DNA from: Lachnospiraceae bacterium G11
GTDB taxonomy: Bacteria; Bacillota; Clostridia; Lachnospirales; Lachnospiraceae
Reading direction: 5' to 3'
DNA length: 64,000 bases
NCBI GenBank assembly: GCA_900103495.1
Contig: FMWZ01000014.1
Location: 1-64,000 of the forward strand
The translations under genes were made by a program, and so were the position numbers. The notes beneath the pieces were generated by a model that saw only the letters and a list, made by a program, of their open reading frames with translations, searched no databases and was not told where the DNA came from. Positions 1 to 5,639 of this stretch are shown here, one piece after another (within the stretch, counting starts at the first letter, position 1; each line of letters opens with the position of its first letter).

Positions 1-121
1 GAAACGGACATTTGCGTTTGCGTGTAAAATCAATTCCGGGGTTTTTAACGAAAGTTTCGGGATTAGAACTCATAGAATTTAGGGTTTTCAAAAGAGTATT
101 TTTAATGTAACATGCTTTCAT
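1..121 (-). CDS. IS4-family-like transposase, N-terminal fragment (runs off window)
   Basis: An ATG at 121 opens a frame that runs leftwards to the window edge without a stop (about 40 residues). It is preceded by AAGGAG (130-125). The residues include FVKNPG, then DFTRKRK and CPF, a pattern familiar from the N-terminus of IS4-group DDE transposases of Clostridia, where FVKNPGKDFTRxRKL is common. Nothing catalytic is visible because the rest of the gene lies outside the window. Whether the element is complete cannot be judged. Confidence 0.7.
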   Translation of the reverse strand, partial: MKACYIKNTLLKTLNSMSSNPETFVKNPGIDFTRKRKCPF

Positions 122-129
122 AGGTGTCT

Positions 130-172
130 CCTTAAATCATTGATTGCCGCCAAGCTTTTCTCTGATTTAAGG
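130..172 (-). promoter_or_regulatory. Inverted repeat covering the transposase Shine-Dalgarno
   Basis: CCTTAAATCA (130-139) and TGATTTAAGG (163-172) are perfect 10-bp inverted arms. In the minus-strand RNA the downstream arm ends with the AAGG of the AAGGAG ribosome binding site of the transposase, so a folded leader would hide the site. Insertion sequences often use such hairpins to block translation from read-through transcripts; that role here is inferred. Confidence 0.45.
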
Positions 173-208
173 GGCCGCATTCGCTGGTGGTAATCAGCGA
201 ATGCGGCC
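173..208. repeat. 14-bp perfect palindrome upstream of the transposase
   Basis: GGCCGCATTCGCTG (173-186) is mirrored by CAGCGAATGCGGCC (195-208) around an 8-nt loop. It is GC-rich, lies directly next to the SD-sequestering repeat, and would form a stable RNA hairpin on either strand. No T-run follows on either side, so it is not a simple intrinsic terminator. It may shield the transposase from outside transcription or be part of the element end. Confidence 0.6.
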
Positions 209-219
209 GCACCTTTTGA

Positions 220-240
220 GGGCTTTGTCAAGCCCTTTTT
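220..240 (+). terminator. Intrinsic terminator, plus strand
   Basis: GGGCTT (220-225), loop TGTC, AAGCCC (230-235), then five T residues. The T-run is on the plus side only. No plus-strand gene is visible upstream within the window, so it may insulate the transposase region. Confidence 0.6.
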
Positions 241-250
241 CTATTTATTT

Positions 251-290
251 GAAAAAAATGGACTGATTCTCAAAAGAGAATCAATCCATT
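251..290 (-). terminator. Strong intrinsic terminator at the end of the sulfur operon region
   Basis: A 15-bp stem with one mismatch (257-271 against 276-290) and an AAAA loop is followed on the minus strand by a run of T (complement of 252-258). It would stop minus-strand transcription leaving the JAMM gene at 460. Between 290 and 377 no gene is seen. Confidence 0.65.
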
Positions 291-376
291 TAGATAGAAC
301 TAATTTAATTGTGCAGGGGCAAATCCTTAACTTAATGGCATTGGGACTGTCCCCATATTGCACGTCGTAATTCGTC

Positions 377-452
377 CAACGCGAAAATGCCCCGCATGAA
401 TATGCGGGGCATTCTCAGGGACAACATTATTTATAACTTGTAATTACTTACT
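377..452. repeat. 76-bp repeat, copy 1 (contains a hairpin terminator)
   Basis: This stretch is identical to 5355-5430 at 73 of 76 positions (differences at 381, 412 and 414). It starts 7 nt after the stop codon of the JAMM gene. It contains ATGCCCCGCAT/ATGCGGGGCAT (387-397/402-412), an 11-bp stem with a GAAT loop; on the minus strand this is followed by only TTTTC, a weak terminator tail. The second copy forms the last codons, stop and terminator of a 22-residue peptide gene. Confidence 0.9.
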
Positions 453-459
453 AAGGATA

Positions 460-888
460 TTATATTATGTTCAAATCTTCCTTGCGGACCGATTTAACAT
501 CGTCAACTGTCTCGATATGGAAAGCATTTAATACGGGACTATTTTCTTCCATAAGCGAAAGAATCAAGTAACTTGCCTTGCTGTCGTTTGCAAGTTTTTT
601 ATCTTCTTCGGAAGGCCTTGATGGCGTTTCCGGATGGGAGTGCCAATTTCCCAAAGGCTTTAATCCATTTGTACGCATGTCCTTAATCGCTTTTAACTGT
701 TCTCTGGGATCAATGGAAAAGTGCTCATTGGTATGGTCTATATTCGTAAGAATATAGACTTTTTTTATTTCTCTTGTCCCGTCTTCCAGATCTTCACCGG
801 CAATTAAACCGCATGCTTCTTCTGGTCGGCAATTAAGAGCGTGCTCATAAATTTTGTTGAAGTCTTCCTTTTTCAAGGTGATTCTCAT
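460..888 (-). CDS. JAMM/MPN+ metallopeptidase of the bacterial sulfur-carrier-processing type
   Basis: The 142-residue protein carries a complete JAMM zinc site: Glu24 in EEACG, then H83-x-H85-x7-S93-x2-D96. Bacterial members linked to ThiS/ThiF genes (Mec+ with CysO, HcyD with HcyS) trim residues from the C-terminus of a sulfur carrier or release an amino acid from it. It is the last gene of the operon, 28 nt after the E1-like gene, and the carrier encoded two genes upstream ends in GGGR, which would need removal of the Arg to expose a Gly end. The processing role is therefore inferred from family and context. Cytosolic; no signal peptide. Confidence 0.85.
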   Translation of the reverse strand: MRITLKKEDFNKIYEHALNCRPEEACGLIAGEDLEDGTREIKKVYILTNIDHTNEHFSIDPREQLKAIKDMRTNGLKPLGNWHSHPETPSRPSEEDKKLANDSKASYLILSLMEENSPVLNAFHIETVDDVKSVRKEDLNII

Positions 889-916
889 ATTTTGATAATC
901 CTTTCACTTGCAGGTA

Positions 917-1729
917 TCAGTGGTTTTTTAACTCACAAGCCGGCTGCTCATAGTCAATAAGCTCTGTTATTGTAGGAGTATCGGAACATACCGCACAGCC
1001 TTTCCCACGAGGTGGAAGCTTTATCTTATGGAATTCCATTTTGAGAGCATCGTAAGTTAAAAGATAACCTGTAAGAAGCTCGCCCGTTCCTGTCAGATAT
1101 TTGATAGCCTCCATTGCCTGCAATGAGCCAATCACACCGCCCATTGCTCCGATTACGCCTGCCTGCTTACATGTAGGAACGGCATCCTTTGGCGGGGGCT
1201 CTTTGAAGATACATCTGTAGCAGGGACCTTCTCCGGGAATGATTGTTGTAAGCTGGCCTTTGAACCTGATTATTCCTGCGTGCGACAGAGGCTTTTTGGC
1301 CATTACGCATGCATCATTAATAAGAAATTTGGCCGGAAAATTATCCGTTCCGTCAATAATAAAATCATAATCTTTGATAAGATCAAGGATATTCGCGCTG
1401 CCTACAAAATCATAGTAAGTATTGACGGTGATATCGGGATTAATCTGACGCATTGTTTCTGCAGCGGAATCAACCTTTCTTTTTCCGATATCGTTTGTTG
1501 TGTGAATGACCTGCCTTTGAAGGTTGGACAAATCAACCACGTCTGCGTCAACAATACCTATTGTTCCAACACCCGCTGCCGCAAGGTAGAGAGCTGCGGG
1601 GGCACCAAGGCCGCCTGCGCCTATAATAAGGACGCTGCCGTTCAGTAGCTTTTTCTGTCCCTTAACTCCTATTTCTTTCAGAATAATGTGCCTGGAATAG
1701 CGTTCCAGCTGTTCATCGCTAAAGCCCAT
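917..1729 (-). CDS. ThiF/MoeB/HesA-type E1-like adenylyltransferase
   Basis: 270 residues. The N-terminal Rossmann motif GAGGLGAPAA (38-47) binds ATP, and DLSNLQRQ (66-73) supplies the adenylation arginine. Cys187 in DAVPTCKQ is the expected catalytic cysteine, and two CxxC pairs (C170/C173 and C245/C248) should hold structural zinc. Such enzymes adenylate the C-terminal glycine of a ThiS/MoaD-like protein and load it with sulfur. The start codon overlaps the stop of the carrier gene (TAATG), implying translational coupling. The sequence alone does not tell whether thiamin, molybdopterin, cysteine or methionine is served; no thiG, moaE or cysM is nearby. Confidence 0.88.
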   Translation of the reverse strand: MGFSDEQLERYSRHIILKEIGVKGQKKLLNGSVLIIGAGGLGAPAALYLAAAGVGTIGIVDADVVDLSNLQRQVIHTTNDIGKRKVDSAAETMRQINPDITVNTYYDFVGSANILDLIKDYDFIIDGTDNFPAKFLINDACVMAKKPLSHAGIIRFKGQLTTIIPGEGPCYRCIFKEPPPKDAVPTCKQAGVIGAMGGVIGSLQAMEAIKYLTGTGELLTGYLLTYDALKMEFHKIKLPPRGKGCAVCSDTPTITELIDYEQPACELKNH

Positions 1730-1935
1730 TACCTTCCCCCTCCCATGAAGTAAAGGAATTCCACCTCATCGCCTTCATTCAGTACATGAGTGTCAAAAGT
1801 GCCGCTTTCGATAAACTCTTCATTAATAGAAACAGTTACATATTGAGGTGTCTCAACATTTTCCTGTTCGATGAGTTTGGCCACGGTAAGTCCGTTTTCA
1901 ACCTCTTTCTTCTCTCCTGCAACTGTGATTTTCAT
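1729..1935 (-). CDS. ThiS/MoaD-like sulfur carrier with C-terminal GGGR
   Basis: A 68-residue beta-grasp protein beginning MKITVAGEKK. It has the ThiS-like core and ends in FMGGGR. Active carriers end in Gly-Gly, so the terminal Arg is an extension that must be removed before adenylation. A JAMM peptidase encoded two genes downstream is the obvious candidate, as in Wolinella succinogenes, where HcyD trims HcyS. The gene overlaps the E1-like gene by one base and follows the surface-protein gene by 20 nt. Cytosolic. Confidence 0.85.
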   Translation of the reverse strand: MKITVAGEKKEVENGLTVAKLIEQENVETPQYVTVSINEEFIESGTFDTHVLNEGDEVEFLYFMGGGR

Positions 1936-1955
1936 TTCTGTTCCTCCAAAACCTT

Positions 1956-3911
1956 TTATTCTTTAATTCTGTTTTTGTATCTGTATGCCGCATAACCTGC
2001 TCCGGCTACAATGATTAAGAAAAGAGCAATGATTATCGGAAGTTTGCTGCCATCTTTTGCCTCATCAGTTATTCCTGAAGCCAAAGCTACATTTGGAGTT
2101 GTTATTTCCTGAGTTGATTGTGCGGGTGCTTTTACCTCTTCTGCGATTTGGCTGTCATCTGTTTCTGTATTCTCTGTTTCTCCAACATTGTTATCAGCAG
2201 GAACTGTAGTCCGGGGTTGAGTATTTGCCCTCACTCCGGCATTAACATTCTGCAATACATTTGTATTAATCGGAGGTTGTTCACCAAGTAAAGCGGGTGC
2301 CACTTCCGTACCTGATGCCGAACTACCTTCTGATGATGAAGAAGTGCTTGAAGAAGAACCGGTGGAAGGAGTCGATGATGACGTAGTCTCCTTGGATGAA
2401 GTATCCTCCACCTTAGCATCTTCATACTTTGTCAATCTCGGAATTTCAAAATAATCATAATCAGAGTGGAAATAATAAGTGTTTGTTGCCTCATCCACTT
2501 TGGCCGCAAATCTTATGAGGTTGGTTCCGCTTCGAAGGCCGGACACTTCGCCGTTAATAGGTTTAATCCATTCTCCTGAATTGAGAACAATTGCGTATTC
2601 ATGGACATCTCCTCCCCAGATTTCGTAGTCATCTGAAAGGCCTGTAACTTTACCTTTTCTTTCCTCAGGTTTAGATCCGGAAATTTGATTGGTATAAAGA
2701 ACCAGATCTTTCTTCTGCTGAAGAACAAGGTTTAATTTTGTCTCGGCAACTCCTTCTTCAAACTTGCTGTCAAAAGCAAAGACGGGATTAAAAGACGCTT
2801 CCGTTTCTCTTATCTCATAGATAAGTCCATAACTGTGTCTGAACTCTGCAATTCCGGACTCATCGGTTTTTCTGTTAAGTGTGAATGACTTTTCCGACCT
2901 GTCGGATTTAAAATATACCTTTGCATCTGCAATGGCTTCTCCGTTTGCATCAGTAACTTTAACGCTTATTGTTGTTTGAATATAGGCGTTATCTTCGCTG
3001 TAAATTGGATTCTGGTTAAAAGATGTTTTGATAACCTCGATTTTGACCGGAACTTTTTCCTCAGGTGTTTCCGGCTCCACTACAGGTTCTGTGGAAGGTT
3101 CTTCAGAAGGCTTATCTTCTGATTCTTCAACAGGATTCTCGGCAGGCTCTTCTTCAGTTTCTTCAACTTTTATTCCTTTGGTTTTGCCTGTTGAGAGATA
3201 GAAGGTGTTTCCCTCGATATATGAGGGGGCAAAAACGTAGTAAGTTCCTGCCTCCAAATTGCTAATGGTGGTTCCGTCAACTATCTGTGTGGCACCATTC
3301 CCCTCTCTGTAATAGGCAAGCTTTACGTAATCGCCGGCTATGGAGATACTGCCCGTTGCCTTGTCGGCAACGGAAGGCTTTACTGTAATGTCACCAACAG
3401 GATTTTTTCTGCTGTCCTGAGTCTGCTGAACAGCCGTCAGAGATACATGTTCGCTTTCTGCGATATTGTCTCCGCCATTTCGGGTAAGCACAGCATAAAT
3501 ATCATGATTTCCTTCCTTTATGGTGCTTGTTGTAACTGTGAGAGTGCTCTCGTCTGTCTTCACTGATGTGCTTCTTAGCTTTGAAGAACCGCTATAAACT
3601 GTTACCGAGTAGTTTCCTTTTAAATCTGAAGGAGCATTTGAAATGCTTACCGTAACCGAAAGATATTTGGAGTCATCACTTTCAGGAGCTATGGAAGCAA
3701 TCGATACAGCTGTTACCGGAGGTAAAGCCGGAATAACTTCATTTTTTACAAAGATTTCTTGAGGCTCACCTACCTCAGGTTCCTTAATGATTTCTTCCGG
3801 AGTCTGCTCAGTATTTGCCGCAATTACGGTAAAACTCTGACCCAGAAGAATAGTAAGTGCCAGTAATATGGCAGAAATGCTTGTTAAAAGTGCCCTGGTT
3901 CTTTTTTTCAT
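1956..3911 (-). CDS. Secreted, membrane-anchored surface protein of unknown function
   Basis: 651 residues with a signal peptide (about 1-32, MKKRTRALL start, hydrophobic core, cleavage near VIAAN). The middle has Ig/CNA-B-like beta-rich stretches around 65-240 and 295-400, split by an acidic Pro/Glu-rich linker (about 245-290). A Ser/Thr-rich stalk lies near 505-540, and a C-terminal membrane helix (about 627-645) is followed by a basic tail YKNRIKE. No LPxTG is seen and the protein has no cysteine. It lies 42 nt after the rhodanese fusion and 20 nt before the sulfur carrier, inside what looks like one transcript, although its role has no evident link to sulfur. It could be an adhesin or a cell-wall sensor. 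Confidence 0.75.
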   Translation of the reverse strand: MKKRTRALLTSISAILLALTILLGQSFTVIAANTEQTPEEIIKEPEVGEPQEIFVKNEVIPALPPVTAVSIASIAPESDDSKYLSVTVSISNAPSDLKGNYSVTVYSGSSKLRSTSVKTDESTLTVTTSTIKEGNHDIYAVLTRNGGDNIAESEHVSLTAVQQTQDSRKNPVGDITVKPSVADKATGSISIAGDYVKLAYYREGNGATQIVDGTTISNLEAGTYYVFAPSYIEGNTFYLSTGKTKGIKVEETEEEPAENPVEESEDKPSEEPSTEPVVEPETPEEKVPVKIEVIKTSFNQNPIYSEDNAYIQTTISVKVTDANGEAIADAKVYFKSDRSEKSFTLNRKTDESGIAEFRHSYGLIYEIRETEASFNPVFAFDSKFEEGVAETKLNLVLQQKKDLVLYTNQISGSKPEERKGKVTGLSDDYEIWGGDVHEYAIVLNSGEWIKPINGEVSGLRSGTNLIRFAAKVDEATNTYYFHSDYDYFEIPRLTKYEDAKVEDTSSKETTSSSTPSTGSSSSTSSSSEGSSASGTEVAPALLGEQPPINTNVLQNVNAGVRANTQPRTTVPADNNVGETENTETDDSQIAEEVKAPAQSTQEITTPNVALASGITDEAKDGSKLPIIIALFLIIVAGAGYAAYRYKNRIKE

Positions 3912-3953
3912 GTGTTTTCTCCGTTTCCTGAATATGTGTGAGTGTTTGTAATA

Positions 3954-5051
3954 CTAAATGAAAAGACTTATGTCTGATTTTTCTCCTGCGCCTATGAAGG
4001 TTGCCACACCTCCAAGTTCGACGCCGTCAATAAGTTCTTCTTTGTGAATGCCCATAATATCCATTGACATCTGGCATGCAACAATTTTTACTCCATGTGC
4101 TTTGGCGTCTTCGATGAGCTGTTCCAAAGAAGATATTCCTTTGTGTTTCATAATTGCCCTTATCATCTTGGGACCTGCACCGAGCATGTTCATTCGTGAA
4201 AGTCCAAGTTTTTGGGTTCCTCTGGGAAGCATTATGCCAAACATTTTCTCAATGAAGTTCTTGGCGACTTTAACTTTCTTTGGCTTTCTTAAAATGTTAA
4301 GTCCCCAGAAAGTGAAAAACATTGTAACATTTCGTCCAAGAGATGCTGCTCCGTTTGCCAAAATAAACGAAGCTATTGTCTTATCAAGATCTCCGCTGAA
4401 AACTATGAAAGTTTTATCGTTACCTGAATCTGTGGAAGCTGTCTGGGCAGGTGCCTTGGCTTTGGTAATAACGGCTTCGATTATACCGTCAGATACATTA
4501 AGCGAATCAAGCCTGTTGCCCGTTCTTTCGCTCCAGACTTTTATGTCGGAAGCAAAAGCATCTTCCGTTGCTTCAACTCTTACGGTAGTTCCATCGGGAA
4601 GACTTCTTATAGTATCCGCAACCTTAACAATGGGGCCGGGGCACCTTAACCCCTTGGCATCTATAAAGATTTCTTCCTTTGCTGCATTTTCGCCTTTAAC
4701 CTCCGAAGCCGGCGCTTCTTTGGACTGGGAATCGAGCTCTCTGTATGCGTTATATCCACCTTCTACGTTTGTTGCATCATAGTCTCGGTCTGTGAGTATC
4801 TCAGTTATTTCCTCACTGAAATCACCTGTACGGCAGATGACATAAACCTTTTTATCCTTCGGAACTTCGCTAAGCCTTGTAGTCACCTGTGAAAAAGGAA
4901 GATTGATTGCGCCTTCAATCGGATGTATAAGAACCTCATCAGGCTCTCTCAAATCCAAAACAGTAACCTCGTTGTTATTATCATCAAGAACCTTTTTGAA
5001 TTCATCTGCAGATATGTTTTTAATCTCTGTTTCTTCAAATTTGTTTCCCAT
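3954..5051 (-). CDS. Rhodanese-TusA-DsrE2 fusion sulfurtransferase
   Basis: 365 residues with three fused sulfur-handling domains: a rhodanese domain (about 10-105) with Cys73 in VICRTG; a TusA domain (about 127-195) with Cys137 in LRCPGP; and a DsrE/DsrF-like domain (about 213-365) with Cys326 in VACQMSM. The same trio is found at the C-terminus of some CoA-disulfide/persulfide reductases; here the FAD part is absent. It probably passes persulfide sulfur from domain to domain and may supply the E1/ThiS pair downstream. GAGGAGG at 5060-5066 fixes the start. A terminator and a Met/Cys-rich leader ORF lie in its 5' region, pointing to attenuation control. Confidence 0.88.
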   Translation of the reverse strand: MGNKFEETEIKNISADEFKKVLDDNNNEVTVLDLREPDEVLIHPIEGAINLPFSQVTTRLSEVPKDKKVYVICRTGDFSEEITEILTDRDYDATNVEGGYNAYRELDSQSKEAPASEVKGENAAKEEIFIDAKGLRCPGPIVKVADTIRSLPDGTTVRVEATEDAFASDIKVWSERTGNRLDSLNVSDGIIEAVITKAKAPAQTASTDSGNDKTFIVFSGDLDKTIASFILANGAASLGRNVTMFFTFWGLNILRKPKKVKVAKNFIEKMFGIMLPRGTQKLGLSRMNMLGAGPKMIRAIMKHKGISSLEQLIEDAKAHGVKIVACQMSMDIMGIHKEELIDGVELGGVATFIGAGEKSDISLFI

Positions 5052-5074
5052 GTTAAAGCCTCCTCATAAGCTAT

Positions 5075-5101
5075 AAAAAAGCAGGTACATTATGTACCTG
5101 C
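5075..5101 (-). terminator. Terminator between leader peptide and sulfurtransferase gene (attenuator)
   Basis: GCAGGTACA (5081-5089), loop TTA, TGTACCTGC (5093-5101), followed on the minus strand by TTTTTT (complement of 5075-5080). It lies 35 nt after the leader peptide stop and 23 nt before the ATG of the rhodanese fusion, so it would cut the operon off unless it is prevented from forming. Confidence 0.8.
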
Positions 5102-5136
5102 CCTCACTTGTCTATAGATGCGTGTTAGGTGTATTT

Positions 5137-5238
5137 TCAGGTAGCACAATGAAATACAGAAAATGAATTTTCCCTGCAGTAACAACACATCATCATATAC
5201 ATCATGTAATTGTTATTGTGTTCAGCTTTGTATTTCAC
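5137..5238 (-). CDS. 33-residue Met/Cys-rich leader peptide of the sulfur operon
   Basis: A GTG at 5238 has a good ribosome binding site, AAGGAG at 5245-5250, 6 nt upstream. The frame gives 33 residues and stops with TGA at 5137-5139. Residues 11-21 read YMMYMMMCCYC: five Met and three Cys codons almost in a row, plus a fourth Cys at 31. A promoter lies 50 nt upstream and an intrinsic terminator directly downstream. Runs of the regulated amino acid in a short leader are the hallmark of ribosome-mediated attenuation, and Cys-rich leader ORFs controlling sulfur genes are known in mycobacteria. Stalling on Cys or Met codons when sulfur amino acids are short is inferred; an antiterminator fold was not worked out. 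Confidence 0.7.
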   Translation of the reverse strand: MKYKAEHNNNYMMYMMMCCYCRENSFSVFHCAT

Positions 5239-5287
5239 TGTTTACTCCTTAGCCATTCGCCTACTATGTAAATATGTTATCTATTTA

Positions 5288-5316
5288 TTTATATCGGAAA
5301 AATAAGGCTGTGTCAA
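5288..5316 (-). promoter_or_regulatory. Sigma-A-type promoter of the sulfur operon leader
   Basis: TTGACA (5316-5311), 17-bp spacer, TATAAA (5293-5288) on the minus strand: near-consensus. Transcription should begin about 5281, giving roughly 43 nt before the leader GTG. Confidence 0.8.
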
Positions 5317-5354
5317 CATATTTTTTATTCAAATGATAACTTGCCCTTCCCCCG

Positions 5355-5430
5355 CAACACGAAAATGCCCCGCATGAATATGCGGGGCACTTTCAGGGAC
5401 AACATTATTTATAACTTGTAATTACTTACT
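5355..5430. repeat. 76-bp repeat, copy 2, with terminator of the 22-residue peptide gene
   Basis: Matches 377-452 at 73 of 76 positions. It begins within the last sense codon and stop of the peptide gene (5426-5494) and holds the hairpin ATGCCCCGCAT/ATGCGGGGCA (5365-5375/5380-5389) followed by TTTTC on the minus strand. The two copies lie just outside the two ends of the five-gene operon in direct orientation. Confidence 0.9.
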
Positions 5431-5494
5431 TATGAGCGCAAATCTCGAAATACTCTTCCAATACCTCTTCCAAGTGTGCAAAGAATTTCTTCAT
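5426..5494 (-). CDS. 22-residue peptide gene (stand-alone unit)
   Basis: ATG at 5494 is preceded by an ideal AAAGGAGG (5510-5503) with 8-nt spacing. The product has 22 residues, starts MKKFFAHLEE, is Glu-rich and amphipathic, and has a single Cys four residues from the end (ICAHK). It has its own promoter (5590-5618) and a terminator directly after the stop, so it looks like an independent small-protein gene, not a chance ORF. No known peptide family is recognised. It could be a regulatory or signalling peptide, or a small membrane-surface helix; its position next to the sulfur operon may be meaningful. Confidence 0.6.
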   Translation of the reverse strand: MKKFFAHLEEVLEEYFEICAHK

Positions 5495-5589
5495 AATGAA
5501 CGCCTCCTTTGATAATAATAAGCCGTGGTTAATAGGTTATTTAGTTATCGGATCCGATTCATTTAAGTTCTTTTCTTCTTTCTGACTTT

Positions 5590-5618
5590 ATCATAGCACC
5601 TTGGTTCCAATATATCAA
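5590..5618 (-). promoter_or_regulatory. Promoter of the 22-residue peptide gene
   Basis: TTGATA (5618-5613), 17-bp spacer, TATGAT (5595-5590), minus strand. It lies in the region just after the alpha-glucosidase stop. The leader of about 90 nt contains the perfect palindrome ATCGGATCCGAT (5547-5558), a possible operator. Confidence 0.7.
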
Positions 5619-5639
5619 ATACATATATCTTAAGAGCAC

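Noticed and set aside
327-357. End of an insertion sequence (CATTGGGACTGTCCCC-like stretch)
   Set aside because: The motif resembles terminal repeats seen beside transposases, but only one copy is in the window, so neither an end nor a target duplication can be shown.
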